From NCBI RefSeq assembly GCF_029407905.1, contig NC_073634.1, forward strand, positions 28,347,501 through 28,411,500: a stretch of DNA of 64,000 nt, read 5' to 3'. The translations under genes and the position numbers were made by a program. Each line of letters starts with the position of its first letter. Position 1 is the first letter of the stretch. Below the pieces are notes generated by a model. That model had not been told where the DNA came from. It did not search any database and saw only the letters and a program-made list of their open reading frames with translations. Source of the DNA: Bubalus kerabau. Lineage: Eukaryota; Chordata; Mammalia; Artiodactyla; Bovidae. This document shows positions 52,787 to 62,263 of the stretch, piece by piece.

Positions 52787-52820
52787 TTATCATCATCATC
52801 GCTACCATCATCTCATCTCT
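52787..52820. repeat. (ATC)n microsatellite, imperfect
   Basis: TATCATCATCATCGCTACCA then TCATCTCATC. Confidence 0.85.
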
Positions 52821-53639
52821 TAGCAGCCAGCATCTGGGAAGAAATCACCTTCTTTATATAGCAGGCCCAGAGACCTTCTAAGCTTCTTCAAGTTGAGCCC
52901 CAAATTTGGCTCTGAGCTTCCTGGTAGTCCAAATGAAATGAGAATGGGGGTCAGTTTCATGAGTTGGATTGCCCATAAGCAGAAGCCACCAGTTCCTCTG
53001 AGGATGCAGAGCTTCGCCAGAAACTGGATCCAGAAATATATTCAGCTCCCAGGTCTTACAGCCAGCACTGGCTGAGGCAGTGACTGCTAGAGACAACGGC
53101 ATCCCAAAATAAATGCAATAGCAGACTCCTCCGGCCATTTTTCCAGAAAGCCCCACCATAAAGGAGGAACATAAGAAAGATTTTGTGGTGGTTAAATAAT
53201 GTGGTCCAAGAGGCGCTTGGCTCCACGAGAGCCCAAGTCAGTTCAGGGATAAGTCTCATCTGGAAGAATGGATGGAATGTGTGGCCTTTAAATAACCCCC
53301 ATGAACTTTATTTCTCTCAACTGAGCTTTTGATAAAACTGGGGCAGCGGGAGGCAGTTGGAGGTTGTAACCGCTGACAAGGGTCTGGCAGGCGGTGCTCT
53401 GGGGCTGGGTGAGGGCGGGGCCAGGCGTCCCTGGCACCTTCAGAGGCATCATTCATGGATTCAGCTGTTCTCAGTATCCCCCAGGGGCCCAGAACACTCA
53501 GAGCGCTCTCATTTTGCTCTGACCTAAAGTGGAACTTGCCTGAGAGGCTGGAGAAAGTAGGAAGCAGGGCTCAGAGCAAGACTAGGGGTAGGACTGCTGG
53601 CCTGCCCCGTAGCCTGGCCTCTCTTTTGGGTTGTTATTA
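52821..53639. other. single-copy stretch
   Basis: No repeat or gene recognised. Confidence 0.4.
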
Positions 53640-53862
53640 AAAGTGATAATAACCCGCATCCATTGTGGGTCTAAGCATTTGTCACTAGGTCAGTTTAATC
53701 TTCACAACCAAGCTCTGATCGTCCTCAGTTTACAGAGGAATAAACTGAGGCTCAGAGGGCTTCGCCGCTCTAACAGTTAGCCGAGGGTAGAAGCTACGGT
53801 GCCTGCCCAAATCTGTCTGATTCCAGAGTTCACACGCGTGTGACCGCTGCGCCATCACACCC
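53640..53862 (-). repeat. MIR SINE, near full length
   Basis: TCTAAGCATTTGTCACTAGG, CCTCAGTTTACAGAGGAATA, AACTGAGGCTCAGAGGGC and GTCTGATTCCAGAGTTCACA. Confidence 0.92.
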
Positions 53863-54829
53863 CTCACATAGAAAGAGAGATAAAAACTGTGGGGAAAGTG
53901 AAAAGGCAGTTCAGTTGTGGCATCAGAGCGCAGGAAACACATGACTCTCAGAATGTGATCCCGGAGAAAGCCGGAAGCCAGCAGCCCTTCCGTTTTGAAC
54001 GGAAGGCCCAGGGGCTCTGAGAAGCCCTCTCAGAGGTCCAGAGCCTGCTGGGCTATCAACAGTGGTCGCATCCAAGTGTTTGTAAATATCAGGGGCGGGG
54101 GGTGTTGTGGGAGGGGTGCTACGGAACAGTGGGTAAAAGACCCTGAGACCAAGCTCAAGAGGCTCCTCAGCGGCTGCTGGGGATCCCTCCGCCCGCCAGT
54201 GAGCGAGCAGTGCAAGCCCAACACTCCGCTCTGGAGCGCAGGACCAGGCTGCTTTGGGCCGGGGTCCCTCCTGGGGACAGGCGATTCCTGTCACTTGCTG
54301 ACACCAGCAGGTGGGCACCTCCAAAACGAAATGGAACCTGTGAAGCTGTCCTCCTAGTAGGTGTCCCAGTGACGCCCTCAGGACTCCGCGCCCCACCTCT
54401 TCGTTTCTGCACGCTGACCTCCTTTAGAAGGGCTCTTTAGAACAGGGAAGGGAGTGTCTAGACGACAGGAAAGCTTTCCAGATCAGTGAGCAATATGCTG
54501 ACAAACAGGGCCCGGGCTCAGCCCCAGGAAACTGATGACTCAGGAGGACGTGCCTTCTCTCCACAGACGTGTTCATCAGGACTGGCCAGGGCCCTCCCTG
54601 TGCCAGGTGTGAGGGTGAAGAGAGGACTTCCACCCAGTCCTTGCCTTCATGGGGATTTCTGTCCAGAAAAGGGCACAGAAGTGGACCCAGCTGAGTGTGT
54701 CCTCCTTAGGAAGATTGAGAAAGGAGGGAAGTGAGAAAAGGAGGGATCCAGAATCTAACCGCGTCTCCCCTCTCCCCTGCCTGCAGCCTCCATGCACGCT
54801 GCTGCTACCACCCTGCTCTCTGGCCTAGA
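53863..54829. other. single-copy stretch
   Basis: Locally GC-rich, with a GGGGCGGGGGG run near 54092. No repeat or coding frame recognised. Confidence 0.4.
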
Positions 54830-55030
54830 TTTTTACACTTGGGTCCTACACGCAGTGACCTTGCTCCTACCACATGGCCTTTGCACTTGCCGTTCCCTTT
54901 GCCCTTCCACAAGCGTCCCTGTGAGTCAGTGTCTTCACGTGTTACCTCAAATGTGCCTTATCAAGAGGCTTTCCCTACATTGATGCCACCCAATTAAAGG
55001 TCACAACAATGCCCCCTCTTCTGCCAGGCC
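54830..55030 (+). repeat. L2 LINE fragment
   Basis: CACATGGCCTTTGCACTTGC, CGTTCCCTTTGCCCTTCC, GTTACCTCAAATGTGCC and GAGGCTTTCCCTACATTG match L2 3' UTR order. Confidence 0.85.
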
Positions 55031-55904
55031 ATAGATGCTTCAGTGGGTACGATACATGAGGGCATCGCTCACTTAATTCCTCACAGCCTGTTCTCTTGTG
55101 GAACTTGGGGTAGATTTCCCATTGGCCTTGGCCCATGAGAGTGTACCAGAAGGACCCTCCCTGCCAACCATCAGCCAGTGTACTGGAATCGAGCCCGGCT
55201 TCTCCAACCCACTGACCCCAGGATCAGTCCTCTCCCAAAATTTCTTGCAGGTCTTGGGCATCCTTCCCCCTCCCCATCCCCTACGCTATCAAGCAAGTGG
55301 TCATTCTGACCCTTTGTAGTAGGACTGGGTATCTGGTCAGCAAACTCATCTCCTCTTCCCAGCTAGCCATCTGGACTCCAGCTCCACCTCCTCTGCCATC
55401 AAGCTGGTGGCACATGAGCAGAGGCAGTCTGTCTCTCTTCTGGGCTGAGGATGTTAAAAAGCAGACAGGTGTCCCTTCCACGTCTCTTTTCCCTGTAGCC
55501 ACGGCCTCAAGATCTAGGAGATGGCAGAGCCCCAAGAAAGAAAGCACCTCTACTGGGAGGAAGGCTGCCTACCAGTCAGGGCACTCATCTTGGACTTTAT
55601 ATGAATAAAAAATAAACTTGATGAGGATCCTTCATTTGGGAAGTTGGCTATTCAGTATTTAACTTCCTGCCTTTTTAAGGACTTGGGCCCTGCCCTCAGG
55701 TCAACACACCTCTGTCCCCTCCCCCAACTGCATTTCCCACCTGAACTTTGTCCTCTCTTCCCCACCCCACACTCAGCCTGTGGGGATGACTGAGCAGCTG
55801 ATGAGTGAATCATTGCTTCTCTCCAGATCTGCAAGCTGATACAAAAAGCAGCCTGGCAGAGAGGGAAGGTGCTTCTGACTACCTCTCTCTAAGCTTGGCT
55901 CCAG
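55031..55904. other. single-copy stretch
   Basis: No repeat or gene recognised. Confidence 0.4.
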
Positions 55905-55985
55905 CAGTACAGCAGTATGGGACTTCTCAAGACTCAGCTTCCTCATCTTTAAAATGGGAACAATAGAATCTGCCCATACCACCAC
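55905..55985 (+). repeat. MIR SINE fragment
   Basis: AGACTCAGCTTCCTCATCTT followed by TAAAATGGGAACAATAGAAT. Confidence 0.8.
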
Positions 55986-56044
55986 CCAGAGGGAAAGATG
56001 GGGGGTAGGGGTGGGGGGTGTTGATATGCAGGAGCAGTTGCTCT

Positions 56045-56165
56045 GAGCCGGACGCTCCAAACATCATCTCAAAGTGCTTAGATAGGGAATCGAGGTACAC
56101 AAAGTTTTAGAAGTGCCTGCCAAGTTCACCTGGTCAGTGAGTGGCTGCCCACCCTTGACTTGGTC
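56045..56165 (-). repeat. MIR SINE fragment (weak)
   Basis: CATCATCTCAAAGTGCTTAG and CACCTGGTCAGTGAGTGGC in reverse MIR order. Confidence 0.45.
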
Positions 56166-56169
56166 TTCC

Positions 56170-56965
56170 CCATCGTCTCTGTCTCACTGAATGGCACCAA
56201 CCCACACCGAAGAGCTCAACTCAGTGACCTCAGGTTATGCCTAACTCCTTCACCCTCACCTCCTGCACACACTTCAGTACCAAAGCCCAGTTACTTTATC
56301 TTATTACAGGGAATAGCTCTCCAGTCTAGCCTTTCCCTGCACCTCTGCTGCCACCACTCTGCCCAATCCCCTGCTCATCTCTTCTGGACCCTGCAATGGC
56401 TTCCCTGTTGGTCTCCACATAGCTCCACCTCCGCACAGCAGTCCCAGGGCTGGTCAATGCCAATCTGACTGTGTCAACTCTGAGGTTAGGAAGCTCAGTG
56501 GCTTCCTGCTGCTCATATGAGAAAGTCTTGCCATTGGTCTTGCCCAGTGTGAGAGGCCCATCTCTTCCCTGCCCCTCCTCTCTCCACTAGAACATCGGTA
56601 CCATGAATGCCCGCCAACTCCCTCCTTGGTGGGAGCACATACTGCTCCTTCTGTAAGGAATACCCGTCCTTCCCTTCTTGGCCTGGTTTACTCTTAATCA
56701 ACCTTCCTATCTCAGTTCTGGTGTCACTTCTCCAAGAACTTTCCCTGACCTTCTTGACTAGGGGACATCCCTTTATAGCAGTCATCTCTGTTATTATCTT
56801 ATGCCTATTTGAGTAATTACTTGATGAAGGTCATCTCCCGCCCATGACTTTAGGCTCTGCAAGGACAGGAACTGTGACCATGTTGCTTACCATTGAAACC
56901 CAGTGTCTGACAGTGTCTGACTCATAGCAGGACTTAAATGTTGGCAGAGTAATTGAATCAGTAAA
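56170..56965 (+). repeat. L2 LINE 3' region, about 800 bp
   Basis: The longest L2 in the window: CTTCTGGACCCTGCAATGGC, GTGTCACTTCTCCAAGAACT, TTCCCTGACCTTCTTGACTA, GGCTCTGCAAGGACAGGAAC, ending near CTCATAGCAGGACTTAAATG. Confidence 0.9.
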
Positions 56966-57017
56966 TGCTAGAATTAAACTCCAAGTCCACATGAACCCCT
57001 GTCTTCAATTGTTGTGG

Positions 57018-57394
57018 GGAATTGATTTGTCTGCTTAGGCTACCTAAGCAGAGGTATCACAGACTGAGTATCTTAAACAGTAGAAGTTTCTCTTCTCATC
57101 GTTCTGGAGGCTGGAAGTCCAGGATCAGGGTGCTGCCAGTTCGGTTTCTGGTGAGACCTCTCTCCTCAGCTTGCAGATGCAACTTTTTGGCCTTTTCTCT
57201 ATGCACACGAGGGTAGAGATCGCTGGTGTCTCTTCCTATAAAGACATCAGTACTGTTAGATTAGGGCCCAACCCTTATCACCTCATTGAACCTTAATTAT
57301 TAATTACCTTTTTAAAGGCCCCATCTCCAAATACAGTCACACTGGTTAGGGTTTCAACGTGTAAATTTTGGGGAAAAAAATTCAGTCCCATAAC
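57018..57394 (-). repeat. MST/MaLR-type LTR
   Basis: Read in reverse this is a MaLR LTR. On the plus strand: ACAGTAGAAGTTTCTCTTCT, GTTCTGGAGGCTGGAAGTCC, GTTAGGGTTTCAACGTGTAA, ATTTTGGGG and CAGTCCCATAACA at the end. Confidence 0.75.
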
Positions 57395-57630
57395 ATTCTG
57401 CCCTCTGGCCCCCCAAATTCACATCCTTCTCACATGCAAAATGCATTCATCCCCATCCCAACAGCCCCAAAAGTCTCAACTCATTCCAGCATCAATTCCA
57501 AGTTCAAAATCTCACTAAATGTCATCTAAACCAGATATGAATGAGGCTGGAGGTATGATTCACCCTCAGGTAAAATTTCCTCTGTGAATCTGTGAAACCA
57601 GATAAGTTATGAATTCCAAAACACAATGAT

Positions 57631-57790
57631 GGGGGAAGTCCCTAGTGGTCTAGTGGTTAAGACTCTGAGCTTCCAATACAGGGGGAAGGGGTTTGACCCC
57701 TGGTCAGGGAACTAAGATCCCACATACTATCCAGGGCAACAACAAAAAAAAAATTTTTTTTTAATTTTTTAATTACATTTTAAAAATTAA
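57631..57790 (+). mobile_element. short CHR-type SINE with A/T-rich tail
   Basis: GGGGGAAGTCCCTAGTGGTC, GTTAAGACTCTGAGCTTCC, B-box GGTTTGACCCCTGG, AACTAAGATCCCACATAC, then A10 and T9 runs. Confidence 0.9.
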
Positions 57791-58931
57791 AATAAGTTGG
57801 AGGAAAAAAACCCACACACACAATAGTGAGATAGGTATAGAATAGACATTCTTATCCCAAAAGGGAAAAATTGTTAAAAAAGAAAGGGGTAACAGGTCCC
57901 AAGCCAGTCCAAAATTAGCAAGGCAAATTCCAGTTGATCTTAAGTCTCCAGATTGATCCTCTTTAGCTCAATGTCTTACCCTCTGTGCCTACTGGAGCAT
58001 AACCCCATGACCTAGGCAGTGGTCCTGCCCCCTCAGATGTGCTGGGCAGGCTTGCCCCCGAGGCACTAGCTGAGGGCATCCTGGCCCTCTGAAACCAAGA
58101 AAGTGGCCCCACCCTTTGAAGGGCCTTGCAGTGGGAGCAGCAGCCCTGATGATCTCTGAATCATCTTCATGGTCATTTTCCCCTTTTCTTGAAAGATAGC
58201 GATATTGAAGCTGGCTATTCTATTGTCCTACTCTGTAGATTCCAAAAATCTGACAGCCTTCCTCCACTCTTTTCTCTCTCCCTTTAGTCCCTGCTGGCAG
58301 TGATTCTGCAGGTATAATCCCACCTCTATTCCTGGCCTCAGCTGAGATGGCTGATTCAATTCGTGGATAATCTCATTACAGAATGATCATCCATCCACAC
58401 CCTTGATATTTTCCTCCAGAATGCTGCTTTCTTATTTTTTGAAATATGGATAGCTGCGAATTTTCTAAATCTTCGAATTCTGGTTCCTTTTGCTTAACCA
58501 TCTCACGCCTCTCACATTTTACTATTAGCAGTAAGGGGAAGCCAGGCCACCTTCTCAATACTTTGCTTAGAAATTTTCTCTGGTAAATATCCAAGGTTGT
58601 CACACACAATTTCTACCTTCCACAGGACACTGCAACGCAACTGAGATAAGTTCCTTGCTCATTGGTAATGAGGATCACCTTGCTGTCAGCTTCCAGGACC
58701 ACGTTCCTCATGAGATCCCATCAGAAGCAGCCTTATTGTTCATAGTCCAGCAGCATTCTCTTTCAGATGATGTATCTATTCTCTACAGCTTTCTCTGCGG
58801 CTCTCACCTTTTCTTTCTAAGTCTTCACCAGAATCGCTTTTAATGTTCATATTTCCACCAACAGTCCCTTCAGGGCAATCTAGGATTTTTCCAGCTCAAA
58901 ACTCTTCAAGCCTCTACCCATTACCCAGTTA

Positions 58932-59153
58932 AAAAGCCACTTCCGGAACTCTTCTAGTGGTCCAGTGGTTAAGAATCTGCTTTCCAACGCGGGGGACGCA
59001 GGTTGGGGAACTAAGATCCTGCATGCCATGGGGCAACTAAGCCGCAACTGGAGAGAAGTACACGCACTGCAGTGAAAGATCCTTCGTGCTAAAACTAAGA
59101 CCTGGTGCAGCCAAAAATAAAATAAATAATTTTTTTAAAGAAAAGCCACTTCC
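58932..59153 (+). mobile_element. CHR-type SINE with perfect 13-bp TSD, B-box deleted
   Basis: Insert 58945-59140: GAACTCTTCTAGTGGTCCAG, GGGGACGCAGGTTGGGGAAC (the segment containing the B-box CGATCCCTGGTC is missing), then CAACTAAGCCGCAACTGGAG and an AATAAAATAAATAA tail. AAAAGCCACTTCC at 58932-58944 and 59141-59153. Confidence 0.93.
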
Positions 59154-59194
59154 ACGTTTTTAAGTATGTGTTACAGCAACAACCCTATGCTTGG

Positions 59195-59650
59195 TACCCT
59201 AATGTGTATTATTCCGGAATCTCTAAAGAAACAAAATAAATAGCATAAACAAAAATGAAAAAGGAAATTTATTATAAGGAATTGACTTATGCGATTATGA
59301 TGGCTGGAAGTCCAAAATCTGCAGAGCCAATGTCTCAGTTCAAGTCCGAAGGCTGGCAGGTAGCTATAGAAGCAGGAACGATCGACGTTTCACTTTGAAA
59401 GCTGTCAGGCAGGAGAGTTCTCTCTTACTCAGGAGAGGGTCAACATTTTGTTCTATTCAGGCCTTTGGCTGTTTGAATGAGGCCCACCCACACAACGGAG
59501 GACAATTTACTTTTATTAGTCTACCAATTTAAATACTAATCTCATTCAAAAATATCTTTGCAGAAACACCCAGCATAGTATTTGACACCTAGCATAGTAT
59601 CTGGGCACTCCATGGCTTAGTCAAATTGATACATAAAATTAACCATCACA
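59195..59650. repeat. ancient LTR-like interspersed repeat, family unassigned
   Basis: GGAATCTCTAAAGAAACAAA, TTATTATAAGGAATTGACTT, GATGGCTGGAAGTCCAAAAT, TTTTGTTCTATTCAGGCCTT, GAGGCCCACCCACACAACGG and the terminal AAAATTAACCATCACA are a familiar mammalian repeat. I cannot name the family with confidence. Confidence 0.65.
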
Positions 59651-59952
59651 GGAATCACATGAGAAAGTATATGTGATCAAAGCTTAATGAGTATCAGGGC
59701 CAGTGTAAGCAAAGGATCAACCCTAAAGCTGGCACTGTGATTTGCCATCCACTCATTTCTCACACCTCTACTATAAATGTCTCAGTTATCTATTGCTACA
59801 TAACCAGCTATCCCGGGACTTATTAGCTCACAATAGCAACAGTTTATTCTTTCTCATGAGTTTGTGGATCAGGATTTGGGGCAGAGCTCAGCTGGGTGGT
59901 TCTTCTGCTCCAGACAACATCAGCTGTGCCACTCATTCAACTGGGCTAGGCT

Positions 59953-60249
59953 AGAAAGTCCAAGATGGAGAAGGAAATGGCAACCCACTCCAGTACTCTC
60001 ACCTGGAAACTCCCATGGATGGAGGAGCCTGGTGGGCTGCAGTCCATGGGGTCGCTACTAGTCGGACACGACTGATCGACTTCACTTTCACTTTTCACTT
60101 TCATGCATTGGAGAAGGAAATGGCAACCCACTCCAGTGTTCTTGCCTGGAAAATCTCAGGGACGGGGGAGCCTGGTGGGCTGCCATCTATGGGGTCGCAC
60201 AGAGTCGGACATGACTAAAGCAACTTAGCAGCAGCAGCAGAAAGTCCAA
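59953..60249 (+). mobile_element. BOV-A2 SINE, full length, perfect 11-bp TSD
   Basis: Two-arm copy at 59964-60238 with linker TTTCATGCATTGGAGAAGG and a (GCA)n end. AGAAAGTCCAA at 59953-59963 and 60239-60249. Confidence 0.97.
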
Positions 60250-60280
60250 AAAGACCCAACTGAACTATTTGGTACCTCAT

Positions 60281-60333
60281 GACCTCTCATCTGAAGTGAC
60301 TTAGCAGCAGCAGCAGCAGCAGACCTCTCATCT
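60281..60333 (+). mobile_element. 29-bp BOV-A2 stub with perfect 12-bp TSD
   Basis: Between GACCTCTCATCT (60281-60292) and its exact copy (60322-60333) lie only 29 bases: the terminal GAAGTGACTTAGCAGCAGC and further CAG units of BOV-A2. This is an extremely 5'-truncated insertion. Confidence 0.9.
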
Positions 60334-60560
60334 CCAAGCATTGTCTCATTAGTCTCTGGTCTGTCACATTTCTTTACAGCTTATGGCTTGCTTCCCCAAG
60401 AGCATTTCAAGAGTAGAAGCAAGCACTTGTCAGGTTGATGCTTGAATCGTGCTTCTGATGGCACATTGTCCAGAGCCAGTCACATGCCCAAACCCACCTG
60501 TGGGAGAGGACTATACAAGGGCATGAAGACCAGAATGTGTATGGTTCCTTGGGTTACACA

Positions 60561-60864
60561 GTCTTCAGTGTAACAGGCAACCAACATATGAGGGGACACC
60601 AGTCCTGACTCTTGTCCTTAAGGATCTGACAGTCCAGCATAGCATTTCCAAGTAGTACTGGGCCACAGCATCTCAACACCATTCATGCAAACACAAGTCC
60701 CGATATGAATTCTTGCCATCTTTGGATAAAGCATCTCATTTTGTAAAAGCAGATTATCATAGAATAATAAGTGTATGCACATATCTGTCACTTTCCATAC
60801 ATATATTTTTTCAAAATAATTTTAAAGGAAAATCTTGCTAGTTTTGCATATTTGTGGGAGTATA
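60561..60864. other. AT-rich unassigned stretch
   Basis: No repeat identified with confidence; no gene. Confidence 0.4.
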
Positions 60865-61080
60865 TAGTTGACCCCTGAACAACATGAGTTTTAACTGTGT
60901 GGGTCCACTTACGCTCTGATTTTTTTCTGCAGTAAATGCTACAGTGCTATTCAATCAGCAGTTGATGGACTTGAGGATGCACAGCCACCAAAACAGAGGG
61001 TCAGCTATAAGCTATACACCAGATTTTTGACAGTGCGAGTGTGGCACTGCTAATCCTCCATGTTTTTCAAGGGTCAACTG
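60865..61080. mobile_element. Tigger-type (TcMar) MITE
   Basis: Terminal inverted repeats AGTTGACCCCTGAACAAC at 60866-60883 and TTTTTCAAGGGTCAACTG at 61063-61080 enclose about 180 bp without transposase. GTGTGGGTCCACTTACGCTC near 60897 is typical of the family. It is flanked by TA at left. Confidence 0.85.
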
Positions 61081-61862
61081 GATTTTGATACATTCCACAA
61101 CATGCTGGGGAGACAGTTTGGGAAATGCCAGCCTAGGGACCCCTCGTAGGAATAGAAAGTTTGGTGGAAAAGGCTTTTTGACTCCTAGGGTCACAGACAC
61201 AGGTGGCCCATGGTGTATCAGAGACATCTCATCCCACCAGGCTGGAAGGCCCAGGGTGTCTGTGGGACTCTCTGTTTTGTCTCCATGAGTGATGGGAGGT
61301 CAGCGAGCATCATTCCTACACCACTGGAGGAGGGGTTGAGACAACACAACACATCATTTGTGTCAGCCTGCGCCCCCTCTGCACCTGGCACATGGTCGCA
61401 CACCGAACACCACCCATCCCACCACATCTGACCCTGTTTCAGAATGACTGAGAACAATTGGAGGCGCTTTTCAAGGGCTTGAAATTTTCATCCCAAAGCC
61501 CAGACTCCAAAGCGCTGCAGAAAGAGAGGCCACAGCTCTGAGCAGAGTGAGCAGGGCCGCTGGTCAGCAGGCCATGGTTACTCAGAGTAGTACTGTCTAC
61601 AGCAGAATCTCCAGTGGCAACCAGGAGATCCAATGCATTAGCCTGGAAGGGGGCCCAGGAATCTGCATTCCTAGCCTCCCCCATGGGTCCCAGGGTGCCA
61701 GTCCCTTCCCAGGGTTTCCATGTGGTTGTTTTGGAAAGGTCCCAGTGGGGTGGGGGTAGCAGAGGGACACCAACCCTGAGGTGTGGCCCCAGGTTATATT
61801 CACTGTAGGCAAAGCACAGGTGACCAGTAGCCAGAGATGCAAGAAGCTTCACATGCCAAGGG
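61081..61862. other. single-copy stretch with a weak MER5-like patch
   Basis: 61585-61720 (GGGCCCAGGAATCTGCATTC) weakly resembles MER5. The rest shows no repeat or gene. Confidence 0.4.
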
Positions 61863-62218
61863 ATTTTTTAAAAGATTCGTTTTTATTATTATTATTATGG
61901 CTGTGCTGGGTCTTCATTGCTGCGTGTGGGCTTCCTCTAGTTGCAATGAGTGGGGGCTACTCTCAAGCTGTGGTACATGGTCTTCTCACTGCAGTGGCTT
62001 CTCTTGTTGCAGAGCGTGGGCACAAGGGCACACAGGCTTCACAGGTGCAGCATGTGGGCTCAGTAGTGCAGCTCGTGAGCTCTAGAGCAAAGGCTTAGTA
62101 GTTGTGGCACACGGGCTTAGTTGCTTCAAGGCAACAGGAACCTTCCCAGACCAGGGATGGAACCCATGTCCCCTGCATTGGCAAGCAGAATCTTAACCTT
62201 TAGACCACCAGGGAAGTC
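61863..62218 (-). mobile_element. long CHR-2/BCS-type SINE
   Basis: Reverse full-length copy: (ATT)n tail, GGCTGTGCTGGGTCTTCATT, GCAGTGGCTTCTCTTGTTGC, B-box GGGATGGAACCCATG, head GACCACCAGGGAAGTCTC. Confidence 0.95.
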
Positions 62219-62249
62219 TCAAATGAACTTTTTATTTTCAGACTCTTGA

Positions 62250-62263
62250 TAATATATATATAT
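62250..62263. repeat. short (AT)n at BovB tail
   Basis: AATATATATATATA joins the BovB 3' end. Such short AT-rich tails are usual for RTE elements. Confidence 0.7.

Larger units (their letters stand above)
57395..59190 (-). repeat. MaLR internal region (noncoding)
   Basis: Follows the LTR: CAAATTCACATCCTTCTCAC, AAAAGTCTCAACTCATTCCA, CCCAAAAGGGAAAAATTGTT, CACCTTCTCAATACTTTGCT, GAATCGCTTTTAATG and CTCTACCCATTACCCAGTTA. MaLR internal DNA is gag-derived but heavily decayed; no frame survives. Two CHR SINEs interrupt it (57631 and 58945). Confidence 0.7.
59778..60560. repeat. MLT1-like LTR split by BOV-A2 copies
   Basis: GTCTCAGTTATCTATTGCTA, CAGCTGGGTGGTTCTTCTGC and CAGCTGTGCCACTCATTCAA at left. 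After the SINE: AGAGCCAGTCACATGCCCAA, GTGGGAGAGGACTATACAAG. Confidence 0.7.

Noticed and set aside
4104..62218. tRNA gene candidates from B-box sequences such as GGTTCGATCCCTGG
   Set aside because: All lie in the tRNA-derived heads of Bov-tA, BOV-A2 or CHR SINEs, not in cloverleaf-forming tRNA genes.
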